Shown here: piece after piece, positions 24,978-37,549 of the stretch
How the letters are laid out: each line of letters begins with the position of its first letter
Numbering within the stretch: the stretch's first letter is position 1
Assembly: GCA_003260075.1 (NCBI GenBank)
Contig: QLIY01000283.1
Coordinates: 70,686 to 134,685, forward strand
Direction of reading: 5' to 3'
DNA from: Phallusia mammillata
Taxonomy: Eukaryota > Chordata > Ascidiacea > Phlebobranchia > Ascidiidae
DNA: 64,000 nucleotides
Position numbers and translations under genes: made by a program
The notes under the pieces: model-generated
Told to the model about the DNA's origin: nothing
Database searches by the model: none
Seen by the model: the letters and a program-made list of their open reading frames with translations, nothing else

Positions 24978-24988
24978 GGGGGGGGGGG
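24978..24988. other. G-run join
   Basis: Positions 24931-24978 and 25005-25052 are copies. The G-run and a 16-base linker lie between them. Confidence 0.9.
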
Positions 24989-25426
24989 AATTTTGCCACA
25001 GATGCATCGATCCAGCAAATTTGTACATGCGCATCGAAAATTTTAATTGGCGAGAAGCTTACATTTCAGTAGTTTTAGGTCATGGCCCTGTAGTTGGTCG
25101 CTATAGCAATTCAAGTAGGTCACAAACATGTCATATTAAATATATTCACAAAAGTAAAAAGTTTTGCAGTAATAAATATTTGAGCCACGACAAAATACAA
25201 GTTTATGAACCATTAGTACCAGGATTTGTTGCTTATAGCCGCCCAGAAACAATGCATTAGGTTTAGAACACTGGTGATATGCTATGTTATTGACTACTAT
25301 AATCCCTTAGTTGGACCTTATTGCGACAAAATATGCCAATACCTTTCAATAACGCAGTTTTTGAAGGCTAGTGACATGCACCGAACATTTGTTATGAGTT
25401 TGTCGACCACTGTTATAAAGCTTCGC

Positions 25427-25436
25427 GGGGGGGGGG
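25427..25436. other. G10 join
   Basis: Positions 25266-25426 and 25438-25600 are near-identical copies. Confidence 0.9.
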
Positions 25437-26232
25437 AGAACACTGGTGATATGCTATGTTTATTGACTACTATAATCCCTTAGTTGGACCTTATTGCGAC
25501 AAAATATACCAATACCTTTCAATAACGCAGTTTTTGAAGGCTAGTGACATCCACCGAACATTTGTTATGAGTTTGTCGACCACTGTTATAAAGCTTCGCG
25601 AATGCGTTAAAAAGTTATGTGAGACTTGATTGTAAATTAATCAAAATCTACAAAACTCGAACATTTGGGCATTTATTTCCTTGAATTTTGTGGTATTTTT
25701 GATGCTCGCACAAGCTCATTCGAAAACCTTTATTTAGGGAATTTGGTAACGCATAGAAGTAGTATTTTTTTACTAGCACGTGTTTTCTTTCTCTGGCTAG
25801 AAAGTGAGAATGCCTGTACCGTTTAACCTTACCTTGAAATAGTTTTCTGGGTAAAATCTGTTTTGGAGCTTCTCTGCTGATGGCTTAACTTACGTTGTTT
25901 CGTACTTTACTTACACTTGAAAAACTGCGCAGTTATTGTTAGGCGTAGGGGAGATGCGGGACCATTGGGCATGAAGGACCATTGGGCATGAAGGACCTTT
26001 GGGCCATCATACGTTTCTCTCAAACTGGTCGCTGTATCCAGTTCTCAGTCATGCGTTAAAGTACTTGTGTTGCAATAGTTTTAAAGCTGTAACAACAAGG
26101 TCAGTCACTTACAGAAGAAACTGTGAGCATAACTAATTAGTATTTCTTAAGTTGATCTGTGTAACGTAGTTCAGTCAGATAAGTTCGTAATGGCGGCAAT
26201 ACAGGACCATTGAGCCAGTTGTTCACAGGACC

Positions 26233-26233
26233 N
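26233..26233. other. Single-N join with repeated flanks
   Basis: The block from TTAGTATTTCTT to CCAGTTGTT is present on both sides (about 26134-26232 and 26262-26350) with small differences. Confidence 0.85.
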
Positions 26234-26548
26234 TTAGATAATTGTAGCGTTAGATGAGCATTAGTATTTCTTGAATTGATGTGTGTAACGTAGTTCAGTC
26301 AGATAAGTTCGTAATGGCGGCAATACTGGACCATTGAGCCAGTTGTTAACAGGACCATTGGGCATGGCCCAAAGGTCCTTTGACATTACATCTTAATAGC
26401 GTTAATACATGCGTTGTGCTTGTGGGTTTTAAGTATGAATTTTTGTGTTAAGCCTATGTATTTATGTTGCATATTAAACTGTCAAAAACCTTTACACAAA
26501 TGAATTGTTATATTAATAGAGTCTGATATTAGTCTAGTAAATCATATA

Positions 26549-26549
26549 N
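26549..26549. other. Single-N join with repeated flanks
   Basis: The roughly 45-bp block starting TTTACACAAATGAATTG occurs just before and just after the N. Confidence 0.85.
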
Positions 26550-27831
26550 TTTACACAAATGAATTGTTATATTAATAGAGTCTGATATTAGTCTAGTTTA
26601 AACAAGGATATATTTTCCCTGATAATGAAGATGTGGCTTCAGTCACCAATGAAGACATTTTATGCATTCTTCCAGACCTGAGGCCCTTTGCTAACACCAA
26701 GCGACTTTCAAGTGTTCTAAAATTTGACACCGACTTAAGCAGTTATGACTTTTGAACTGTGATTTCTTGTATTTGTGGGCCTATAAAGCTATTGATGCTG
26801 GTTGTATTTCTTTCTTTTGATTAATATTAGATTTCTTTTTCAATAAAATTGTTCTACTTTCAAACACAACACTTAATAAGCTCCCTCATGCGTGGTTTAA
26901 TGGTCCAGGATATCACATGAAAATACTGGCCCAAAGGTCCTTTATGCGCGGCTCAATGGTCCCCAAGGGTAAGGACCTTTGAGTCATATTTTTTGTAATT
27001 TTTAAAACGGAATATCTTGCCAACGCATTTCCAAATAAGAAAGTTATGCCCTTGTGTAAGTGTGTTAAAAAGTGTAGTATTAGTACAGGTGTTCAACGGC
27101 AATTTTTCTTTCGAACTCAAAGAAATAGTCATGAAAAACTGAATTTTGGCCTAATGGTCCCTAATCTCCCCTATATACCTTCCTTAAAAATGAGTACTGT
27201 GTATGGCTTGAGTCAAGATATTTTTTCTGTAATTACAAGTGTAACAAAAAATCTAAATCGTGTGTAAAGTGTTATTAACAGGTGACAATAGATAGACCAC
27301 TGCGGACAAGATGCGAAGATGGCTTTAGCACAACTAGGTGGGCCTACACGGTAAAATGGTAAACTGTGCGTATGTATGGGACAGCAATTTAAAAATATGA
27401 ATCTAGTGGTGGTATATAAAACCTTAAAAGTCCTACCTGTCAATAGACATATGTATCCTTTTAAATGCGTTTTGTAGACGAAAGTCTAGATACAAAATAA
27501 ATTCCAGAATGTATTTTACGGATTTATCTTTTAATGCACAACAAATACACAATAACACTAAGAGAGGATTATTGCACTAACAATGAACCACAAATACTAC
27601 AGTAATATTGCACATTTCAGAATACCAAGGTTACCTGATGCTTATTGGCAACGAATTGTTTTGGCTATTATGCATATTTTGACTTTGGCTTAGAAGATTC
27701 TTCTCGAAAATTGAGGCAGAATGGTTTTATAGCCTAATTTCGCGAGAACTTGATGACTGGACGGGATATTACAAATTACTGGACGGGATATTACAAATTA
27801 ATTTTGTATTCAAGTCAGTTTCAGATGAAAC

Positions 27832-30800
27832 TCAATTAGCACTGACATCGTTTGACGATAAAAGGTGGCCTGTATCATCTTCGGAAGGCCGTTTCCATGG
27901 CGACCAACGGACAATGAACAGAACAGTGATTGCAAATGCCACAATCATCAGAGCTGCCGTATTTCCCAAGAAGACCTTTTTACCCCAGGTTCTAAAATAT
28001 GAGCAACGACAAACATAATGTATGTGCCTTTGCAACGCTCAGGTATTTTTTAAGGAACATGGTCAACTATATTAACACATCGTATCAATACATGATAGCT
28101 GCAGACCGTGCATATTGTTTCGACCTATAAAGTCTGTGTCAAATAGTTCAACCTTGAATATAGGGAAACTGAAGCAAAATTGCTTTAAGCCCTTGTACTT
28201 GGTTTGTATTAGATTATATTGCAAACTTATCGAGACGAATAAGATCAAGCCGTGAGTTCAAAAGCTCGGGTGGGGGGGGGGGAGACCGTGCACATTGTTT
28301 CTACCTATAAAGTCTGTGTCAAATAGTTCAACCTTGAATATAGGGCAACTGAAGCAAAATTGTTTTAAGCCCTTGTACTTGGTTTGTATTAGATTATATT
28401 GCCAACTTATCGAGACGAATAAGATCAAGCCGTGAGTTCAAAAGCTCGGGTTGCATTTTTTGTTAGCTTTCGTCTTGTCTTACGGAAAAGACTTGAAGAG
28501 ATTTTTGCACATCAGGACCAATGTAAGCCAATAATAAATAACAGATAGAGTCTTAAGCTGCAAACAGCCCTATAAGGTCTCATCAGTGCAGCTGGTGACG
28601 AGAGATCAGCCGTATTGGCTAGTGCAGCCATCCAACGACACTCCAGTTTGTTGGGTGTAACAGGGTAAAAACCCAAGCCTCATCGGTCCGTGCGATGCCA
28701 TAACTGGGCATACAGCACAGATGAAACTGGCTCACAATGGCCAAGCAACTGCTTGGGAACCAAAGTGAAGTCGGCTCAGTGTCACAGTATCAATGTAAAA
28801 GCATAGAGCCAATAAATGACAAATTGACTCTATGCTTTTAAATGGATATGCGGCTTAAGTACCAAAAAATACTTAAATGTTACTATACAACTTACTCCTC
28901 AGACAATTTTTCCATGATCCCAGATGCACAAGTTGCAGCTACTAGCAGCAAAATCGCTCCCCCGAAAAACTGATGAAATGGTAAAACGACTTTTTTGATG
29001 GATTGAGGTGTAGGAAGCAGAAAACACACAAATCCAGCAACAAACTGTGCAGAAACGAAATTGGTAAGTGTCTTAGGTGAGAATGATAAAACAGTTTTAA
29101 TGCTTTTACTTTTTGTCTGTATCACAGAGTTCGGGCTCTGGTTTCTTAAAAACAAGCTTGATTCGGACCAGCCTCCACATTCTTGTTTAGGCCATTGTCT
29201 ATTATCGTCCATTGTGTACTGCTTATTATTACATGCCTGTCAATCAAACTTTCGGGCCTAAACCGGCTTCTCAAAAACGATTCGGGTTCGGGCCAGACTA
29301 TGGTTTTATACTTCGGGATTCGGGCTCGAGTTTTGTGCCCGCTTACAATGTGTTGTCATATAGACTATTTTGTGTTGATTAGACAACAACAAAATTACAG
29401 CAGTTGTTGCCACTGGGAGGATTTCCCACAAAACAATTAAGTAACTCTTCTGGGTAAAACGTGAACGAAAAACATGTACATTTATACAATCCGCATTTTA
29501 CACACTGTAAATCGTTTTACGGCATGTTGAACACACAATAAGCAGCCTATATGCAATGTTTGCCAACCTGCAATCCAAACAATATATAAGTTGTAAGACC
29601 GAGCCAACTGTGCACTGAATGCAAGTTTGGTTCACCAGTTTCGTTGTGTAGCTGAAAAATGGCCGTAATACCTGCAAAAAACATCAATAAGTTTTTGACA
29701 AAATTTTTTTTTAATTGGCATGTTTTGTTTCAGCTAATCTCTGTAACTATTTGTAAAATAGAATCATTTTTCCCACAACCAATGGTGTTAGATAAAATAA
29801 TTTAGCATTGAACTAATACAGTCACAAAAGTTTTAATAAAATAACATTTATAGGATTGTGTCTGACGTGAAACAAACAGCCCAAATTGTGAATTAACAAT
29901 TTGCTTAGTTCTTTCTAATGGCAAACCAAAGCGTAAAAAGATGTTGTCATCAGAGTGTTATAAATGAGTTAGTTGCATTATACACATGCAATTCCTTTTT
30001 AAAACTTTTAATCTTTAAATGTGGTTTGCCAATATACGGCCCAATTTGTCCATAAGCTATAGCTTTATACACCGCTAACCGGGTGTGAAATTAAATTTCC
30101 ATTTTGCTGTTGTAACGAAACTTAGGGGGGGGGGTAACGATGTAGTTTATATTTCTAAAATCAAATGATGTTGTCATCAGAGTGTTATAAATGAGTTAGT
30201 TGCATTATACACATACAATTCCTTTTTAAAACTTTTAATCTTTAAATGTGGTTTTGCCAATATACGGCCGAATTTGTCCATAAGCTATAGGTTTATACAC
30301 CGCCAACCGGGTGTGAAATTAAATTTCCATTTTGCTGTTGTAACGAAACTTACCAACGGTGGCGGATAACAACGCACCGAACAGAAAAAACGCGTGCAAT
30401 AACTTGATCCATTTCTTGGAGTAACCTCGGAATGTGCGATACACTAGCAAACCTGCACACAATAAACAACTTAAAGTCAAGCGCTAATTTCTTCATTAAA
30501 TTTTAGAATAAGGACAACGGTACCGTATGGCCGGTGGATTAAAACTGGTTGAATATGGTAAACAGTATAACGTGAAGTATCCGGGGGGGGGGTACAATAA
30601 ACAACTTAAAGTCAAGCGCTAATTTCTTCATTACATTTTAGAATAAGGACAACGGTACCGTATGGCCGATGGATTAAAACTGGTTGAATATGGTAAACAG
30701 TATAACGTGAAGTATCCGTTACTTTGCGTAATTTTAGACGGGAAACTACAGTTTCATACATTCAGATTTGCGCTAGTGTTATGTGCAACTTTATCTTACA

Positions 30801-32276
30801 GCTTATCATTTGTATTAAAATGCTGATGCTTTTCTGTGCTATAAAAGGTAAGCTTACGGTAGTTATGGCATTAAAAAAAATTGTGGGAACGGTTTAGCCC
30901 ACAACATGGTTGCAATCCTTTACAGCATCAATGGATAATTAACCTGTTTGCGAAGTATGTTTGCATATGAATCACCACGGGGGGGGGGTATGGCATTAAA
31001 AAAATTGTCCACAGTATGGTTGCAATCCTTTACAGCAGCGATGGATAATTAACCTGTTTGCGAAGTATGTTTGCATATGAATCACCACATGACCTAGTAG
31101 CAAACAGGAAACAAGGAGGCATTTTCAGCAGGACGTGAAAGCAATTCACTGTGAAAAGAAATCCCTCAAAATGTCAAAGTTTACCAAAGCAAAGGTTTAT
31201 ATCCAAGGCTCATCACCAGTCTATGTCTGGCATAAATATACTGTTTGATTTTTAGTTGACCAACGTTTTGACCTATCAGTCTGTGTAAAGTAGGTCCGAA
31301 CGTGTCGGGTAGAAACGTATTTATAGCCTATAAATGCAGACATGCCCGATTCACCTTTGACATATCACAACAAATTTTCCGAAAGGGCCAATTAGCTCTT
31401 TGATACAATATAGGCTACCTAATTTAGAGACCATACCAGTCGTTTCCAAGGGAAATTAACAACGTGCTACTGTTATTCCTTAATTTTCTGTGTGAAATGT
31501 TAAACTAATTTACGACTGATATACCCTACCGCTCCAAGTATAGCCTATAACTATGAAACAAATTTGTGTGATTTGTAACCTAATTGCTAGTTTCATTCAT
31601 GAATTGTGATGTTTTTGTAAGTTATTAACTGACCTTCTCCATACAAAAAGACAAGGCCAAGCACCATTGTTACTGGATGAACGTTAAACTGTTTTTCACC
31701 CCCGTCCCACCCTATTCCACCGCTTAACTTGATGATCCATACACAGATAAGGGTAAGGGCAGTGACACCGAAACACTATAAAAATACAAAGCATCGTCAG
31801 TAAACATGGACACATATTAACCAGGACAACTGAAGTCGGGACATGTTTTCCAGGTTATAGGCTAAGACACTGAACATGCTCTGTTAGCGAATATATTTGT
31901 TCTTTATACGATTTTTAACTGATTTTAACCTGAAAATAAACATTTCCCAACTTGTGATAATTTATATATAATGCAAGGTGGAATCGTTGCAAGAATGTTA
32001 ATAAAACAGGGAATTATTCCAAGAATCAATTTACCATAGTATTCTGTAGTGATAGTAAAATAAAGGGGGGGGGGGAAATAAACATTTCCCTACTTGTGAT
32101 AATTTATATATAATGAAAGGTGGAATCGTTGCAACAATGGAACAGGGAATTGTTCCAAGAATCAATTTACCATAGTATTCTGTAGTGATAGTAAAATAAA
32201 GCGTGCTAATAAATCTAGCTGAAAAACTTTCACTTACTTGGGCTAGAATTATAGCAGAAGTCAACCCTTTGTGCAT
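27832..32276 (-). CDS. CYB561: Cytochrome b561, paralogue 2
   Basis: Minus-strand exons in coding order: 32276-32238, 31775-31634, 30452-30354, 29671-29568, 29044-28896 and 27991-27832, giving 230 aa ending in TGA. Motifs: FNVHPVTM, KLLHAFFLFG, SVHSWLGL and LPFHQFFGG, supplying heme histidines H46, H80, H114 and H152. The tail reads WKRPSEDD. Exons 2, 3 and 4 are 142, 99 and 104 bp, exactly as in paralogue 1, with the same phases, so the two arose by duplication. They are convergent with 5.7 kb between stops. The start is the only ATG in the first exon. Introns contain three G10 joins with doubled sequence; one lies just after exon 3. Function is as for paralogue 1, with a shorter N-terminus and lumenal loop. 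Confidence 0.93.
28272..28282. other. G-run join in CYB561-2 intron 5
   Basis: Positions 28103-28271 and 28283-28450 are near-identical copies. Confidence 0.9.
28560..28840. repeat. Dispersed repeat with terminal 13-bp hairpin
   Basis: The motif CATCAGTGCAGCTGGT (28579 on) recurs at about 44913 in PPARGC1 intron 3, so this is part of an interspersed repeat. It ends in a perfect hairpin: arms 28796-28808 and 28828-28840, with a 19-base loop that includes AATAAA. The class is unknown. Confidence 0.5.
30125..30134. other. G10 join in CYB561-2 intron 3
   Basis: Positions 29940-30124 and 30169-30352 are copies. Only the second is joined to exon 3. Confidence 0.9.
30583..30592. other. G10 join in CYB561-2 intron 2
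   Basis: Positions 30458-30582 and 30594-30718 are near-identical copies. Confidence 0.9.
30979..30988. other. G10 join in CYB561-2 intron 2
   Basis: Positions 30863-30978 and 30989-31088 are copies; one lacks a few bases. Confidence 0.9.
32065..32075. other. G-run join in CYB561-2 intron 1
   Basis: Positions 31932-32064 and 32076-32200 are copies with small indels. Confidence 0.9.
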
Positions 32277-33290
32277 GATTGAATTATAAAACACCAAGTT
32301 TCGACCACACACTTCCTAAACCTGAAATAGCATGACAAACTTCAGCAAGCACTCTCCTTGTCGAACACCGCCGGTAACGTGACCTACTATATCCGGCAGG
32401 CGCTCTGTATTGCTTTGCGTTTAACCGCTATTATGGGGCAATCGTTCTTTTAGTTGTCACAATCATTTTCAGCCTTGTTTTTCACCGAAAACATGGCACC
32501 CTTTTCATAACTAAAGTAACCTCAACTCTGGGGGGCCTAAATCTAAGCAAAATGCTACAATTGTTGAATAGAAAAACTTTATGTTTGTTTATATAACTGT
32601 GCTTCACATCAGAGCCTACTATTAGGTCTGCTTGCACATTATCTGAAGTCACACTAACCTATGTTAAGTAAGTATTAGTTACTGCTAGGATATTTTCTGC
32701 ATGTAATTGGGTAAACAACATGAATACTTTATATCACATGAGTACTTGAAGTCATGTCAACGGAAGTGTGAAAGCGTAAGAAAAAGGCAAACGAGAGAAT
32801 GTGCAAAGAAGTGTATGACGTATTATGAAGTAGTTTCTGTTCAAAAATGCTCCGGTGTTTTCCACTTCCAAACGCATTGCCATGTTTGACGCACAAAGGT
32901 CTGGTAAATTCCATTTTAATTCCAACGTTGCAAGACTGTTGTTGTATCCAACACACACAATTACACACTAAATGAAAACAAAATCCAAAGGCAACGTAAC
33001 ATACAACAAATACACAAAGTAAGTGCAATACATTAATCATTGTTTACATTTCCGCCATCGACTCGGGCAGCTGTGTTGTAAAAAAGTACCAAACGGATTC
33101 ATACAAAAGCCTACTCAGTTAAATGCTAAGGTGTATGTAAATATGTAAAAAACAACACCCCAACACTTTTGTCCAGGTCTACTGCAAAGTAAACAACATG
33201 TTTTTGTGTGCTTTATGTCAGAACGTTCGTATACTTCTGGTAATTGTGTTGAACAATTTGCAAATACAGTAACGTCGTTTGGTTTAACCC
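32277..33290. other. Intergenic, promoter side of CYB561-2
   Basis: No gene is supported. A 103-codon minus-strand frame at 32729-33040 starts with a hydrophobic cysteine-rich stretch that mimics a signal peptide. The rest has no recognisable domain, so I leave it uncalled. Confidence 0.4.
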
Positions 33291-33635
33291 TCAATGTTGC
33301 TTTTTAAATGTCATTCCTTCCTCGTGGTAAAAGCTAGTTCCCAAAACACGTTCCCAGCCACGTTGATCCAAGCCTTCCAAAACGTGTACGTGAAATTTCG
33401 ACTTACTTTCGCGATCCCATTTGAAGTTTGGATTAAAACTGATTTTCCTTTCGTTTGCTTCCTGAAATGATGCAGAGCACATGGAAGCAGCCTTTTCATC
33501 AACTGCTTGACAAGCTCCGTGGATACACTCCAGGGCTTCTATTTCGATTCCTTTTTTGGTGGTGATAGCGATAAAATTTCGCTGAGAGTGAGATGATATG
33601 GTGACTGCGTCGGCAAAGACATGCATGTAAGACAT
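33291..33635 (-). CDS. Hypothetical single-exon protein, 114 aa
   Basis: ATG at 33635 with a G at -3; stop TGA. The composition is globular, soluble and low in Cys/Phe runs, unlike the chance frames around it, with a charged helix-like centre (DEKAASMCSASFQEANERK) and a C-terminal EGLDQRGWERV segment. I do not recognise a family. There is no intron, no signal peptide, and no close poly-A hexamer. It could also be one exon of a longer gene or a TE-derived frame. Confidence 0.45.
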   Translation of the reverse strand: MSYMHVFADAVTISSHSQRNFIAITTKKGIEIEALECIHGACQAVDEKAASMCSASFQEANERKISFNPNFKWDRESKSKFHVHVLEGLDQRGWERVLGTSFYHEEGMTFKKQH

Positions 33636-36548
33636 CTCTTTATTTAACCAAAAAATGGATGTGGATACTGCTAAAATGCCCTAAAAAAAGCAATATTCTG
33701 CAATATAGTAGCCCTATTTTGTGGGTCTATGCAAAAATAATATTAGATACTAAGTAATAAACACGTTTTTAATCTCTCTGTAACTAAATAGTTCTCGTTA
33801 TTCACATACTAGCATTAGAAACACCCCAAACTCGTTCTCAACGATAATCTTTTTAAGTTAAACTAAATGTAAACGTTTGATAAATTTGCAATTGCTATGA
33901 AGTTATAGGTTATATACCTTTGTTACATTTGTTTGTTTCTATTGTGTGATCCTGTGGGCTACCTATTTTAACCGGTTTTTGGTGTAGGCTACATTTGTAA
34001 CCCCCAAGAAACTTAAATCGCCTGTCTACCAATGTATCTCATTTTGTCACATGAAAGAATGCAACAGCATTGTTTGAAACGACATGCTCGACTGAGCGGC
34101 AACCTCAGTCGTTTACTAAAGCGTGCAAATTACCCCAAACACAAAATCAGTTCGAAGTTCTGAAAGGGTCACAATGTCTGTTTTCATAGGATCAAGAAGT
34201 GACAACCGACAAGACAAGCTTTTTTAAGAAATGGGTTAAGCGCACATTGTCCACTATACAGCAAATCCTATTTCTGTGTAGTTTTGGCCTCTTGTCGTAC
34301 AAATAATGTGACTTGTTTCCAAATTAGTGGTTTGGTTGCTTTTTTACTCCAACAATACTATGAGGGACTGAGGGTTAACATTCCTGGAGTAAAACGGGTG
34401 TATACAAAGTTAAGCTACATAGGTCAGTTTAATTAAGCCTTTCTGGTTAGTTCTCCAGCCACTTGTAAGCTATAATTTCCATTTTTAAGCAGAAAGCTGT
34501 GTTCCTTGCCTGACTTCACTATATAGTGACCAGATTAAAGGCTAATGGCCCAAAATCAACATCCCTAAAATCTATGCTACGTAGCATAGTGTTTTAGTAG
34601 GCTATGCTCTCGCTTTTGTTTTGAAATCTTTTCGTTTGAATGTGTGAAGCTAAAACAACAATTGAACCTCGCCGTAGGCATAAACTATACCACCTCATGT
34701 GGCAAAGCAGCAAAAATGCTTGCAGAATAATGCATATATGTCTGCTTAGTATCCTAAATCTATTAACACGGCAGCAACCAGCCTAAGTAAGCCCAACCAC
34801 AATTTTACGGTTTTGCAACCCTTTCCATGCCAACTCACTAACTTTTTACACACCGGCGGCGTATGGTAAAGCCCACAGACTGTTTTAATTTGAAAGACTT
34901 AATTCAACTTTGGTTTAGATGCTCCATAATATCTGACATCGTATTGGCATTTTGTAGTTATACATATGCCGTGTTCATTCACCTACATAGCATCTGATTT
35001 CGAGGTTTGGCGAACAAATAACTAGAGCTCGATTCTGGCTTTATGTATTCAGATACGATTGTAATAGGATATGACGCTTACGGTGATTCGACGGAACTGT
35101 TTACGATTGCTATCTAATCGTTTCAGTAACGCGTTTGCGACAATGTAAATCAAAAACTTTGAAAACATATTGTTTCACACTAGGCCTACATATTCCTCAC
35201 TCAAATTTTATGGGTTGTCAGCCCGTTGTAATTGTGATTAAACCACATTGATATGACCTGATTACAAAGAACAAAACAGTTTTTGGTAATCCACTGTACG
35301 CTTTTTTATTTGAAATGAGTCAAACGAATATTTTGAAATGCGGCAACATTAATTTACTTCTAAATGGTTTTAAATCTAAAAACGCCCAAATCCCTGAACC
35401 AGTAAAAAAGTATGGTTTTTAACCAAGATATCTGAAAGTGTGCCTGATAAAAAGGTTGTGAATACAAAATAAAGACTGTTTTTAACGACATTATGCTTGA
35501 GAAAATCTTGATTGGTGAAAGAGCAATGATAAATAATACGATTTCTAATCCAAATCAAAACGCAATGACCCGTGCGACATGCAATGCAAACACGTGACAT
35601 GAATTGTCGATTTTGCTGATAAGTTTCCCGGTTTGTGATCAAAATTTGTTTTTGTTTTTATCTTGAGCAACACACCATGCTTTTGTATTTCACCGCCATT
35701 AGTAGCTTCTATTATTTACTTAGGTCATTCACTATAGGTTTAATGAAATGGTTTTAAAATTGACTAGTCAGCATTAAACAAGTTGTGTTTGTTTGGTAAT
35801 TGTCCAAAGTTCCCAACGACCACCTGTACTTGTATGGAATTGTTTTCAAAAGCATTATCAAACCCCTGACTTTATTGAACCAAGCTGAACGAACTGCTTC
35901 ATTTTGTAAATTACTCCTGGTAAGTTTTAGTTTTCATAGGATGCATAAACCATAATGCTGCTGTTTTTTTAAAGTTACAAATAAAAATCATGTCTGTGTG
36001 AATGCAGTAAGTTTATAATAAAATATATGTTAAATATATAAAGTGATTGTAAAACTTACATTTAAAAACTTTTTTTGCTTTTTTAATTGAATCATATAAC
36101 GTATTTGCAAAAAAATGCACAAACTTTACTGAAAAAAATTTTCTGTGTATTTTTGAAAATTGGTTACGATTGTTTGTCAGTCATTCTAACTGTGGGTGTG
36201 CATTATATAATATGCTTTTCATAACTCCCAAAGTATGTCTGTGAACTAGGATGTTTTGTTGATTTTCTTCAAAAATCAAGTGTGAAAATGTTCGTTTTCA
36301 GTATTCTATGTATAATCTGTGCAGCATGGATTTTTAAGTCTTAAAATGTGTTGTGTTATGGATCTGATTGGTTAATATTTTCCACTCGCTGCAATGTTCC
36401 TGTTTGGTTTTCGTGATTAACATCACATTTTGGCAGTATCATTCAAAATTGTGCTTACAAAAATGTTTTGGATAGATTGGCATGACCAAGTTGAGAATAT
36501 AGAGCTGTTGCATGATCAAGTTAAGGATAAAGAGCTGTGGTTTTGTAA

Positions 36549-36783
36549 ACAGATAACTAGAACCTGTTGTGGGTATGGCTGCTTCGTCTGCTAAAGGGCT
36601 GTTGCTGCAGTATAAGTTGCATTTTTCAGAGCTTGGTTTACTCTTGAAAATCTGCAAATATATTTGTCCACAGATAACTAGAGCCTGTTTCTGGTATTGC
36701 TGTTTCGTCTTCTAAAGAGCTGTTGCTATAGTATAACTTGCATTCTTCAGAGCTTGGTTTAGCCTTGAAAATCTGCAAATACA
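36549..36783. repeat. Tandem duplication, unit about 122 bp
   Basis: Positions 36549-36663 and 36671-36783 both run from CAGATAACTAGA to GAAAATCTGCAAATA with many differences. No homopolymer lies between them, so this looks like a real, older duplication. Confidence 0.75.
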
Positions 36784-36860
36784 TTATTTTCATTGCCAGA
36801 TTAGGAACCGAAACAAGTATAATGAACTTATATGTATTGCACAGTTGTAAGAGACTGAAA

Positions 36861-36870
36861 GGGGGGGGGG
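36861..36870. other. G10 join
   Basis: Positions 36779-36860 and 36871-36952 are near-identical copies. Confidence 0.9.
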
Positions 36871-37549
36871 ATACATTATTTTCATTGTCAGATTAGGAAC
36901 CGAAACAAGTGTAATGAACTTATATGTATTACACAGTTGTAAGAGACTGAAATAAAATGGTTTTATACTAACAGCAATCTTGTTCAGTATCAGAAAACAA
37001 ATGACACATTAATAAATCAGACATACATAAAATCACAGCTGTGCAATATTGCAAGCAGGAATATATAAACAGTAGATGAAATAAGAAAACAAAGTAATAC
37101 AAATTTATGTATATAATACTGTAGCAGTTTTGCAATGTCTTTCTGTGTTTCATTGTTTAGGTTAACACTTCAAATGCGCTTATTCTTTAAGCCGTAATTC
37201 ATGTAGGCAAAGAAAATACAACAGTAGTGGGTGCAATTGACAGTCAAAATCGATAGGGAAACATCTAATAGTCGGAGCACCGATTTATCAACGTCCGCCT
37301 TGCGTGTGCAGCGGGCAGTAGGTTATGCGTTGCAGACATACCTTGCATTGGTGACGTTTTGTTGCCGTTTGCGCCTTCAAGCGCTGCGGTACCTGTATTT
37401 TTTCTGCAACAACAGACTTTTATACACTGCCGCTGCATTATTCTGTTTTTCTTATCGATAGTCTTTCAAAAGCTGGAAGCTACACGCAAGTTTGGCGTAG
37501 CATAAAATGCTTTTACAATGCTTTGTGTCAATTATTATCAACAAACGAA

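Larger units (their letters stand above)
22091..25947. other. Intergenic between convergent CYB561 paralogues, left part
   Basis: No gene is supported. It contains G10 joins with duplicated flanks (24350, 24978, 25427) and a probable degraded hAT-like element. The segment 22160-22215 has a repetitive ACTCGATTACAAGTCGCACT motif that may be another MITE end. Confidence 0.4.
25948..27171. mobile_element. TA-flanked DNA transposon remnant (pogo/mariner-like)
   Basis: The ends are inverted: the left reads GGGGAGATGCGGGACCATT, and the right, on the other strand, GGGGAGATTAGGGACCATT. Both ends abut TA (25946-25947 and 27172-27173), a Tc1/mariner/pogo hallmark. The interior has many direct and inverted copies of GGACCATTGGGC. 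An open stretch 26609-26755 (48 codons and TGA) reads FPDNEDVASV, DILCILPDL and ends DTDLSSYDF. This resembles the short domain that follows pogo-type transposases, so it may be a last-exon relic. Two N joins (26233 and 26549) with repeated flanks lengthen the element artificially. Confidence 0.65.

Noticed and set aside
32729..33040. Possible secreted cysteine-rich protein on the minus strand
   Set aside because: Only the N-terminus looks like a signal peptide; the rest is unstructured and overlaps other chance frames.
34572..34589. 18-bp perfect palindrome CTATGCTACGTAGCATAG
   Set aside because: Real but isolated; no gene, TE end or known site is attached to it.
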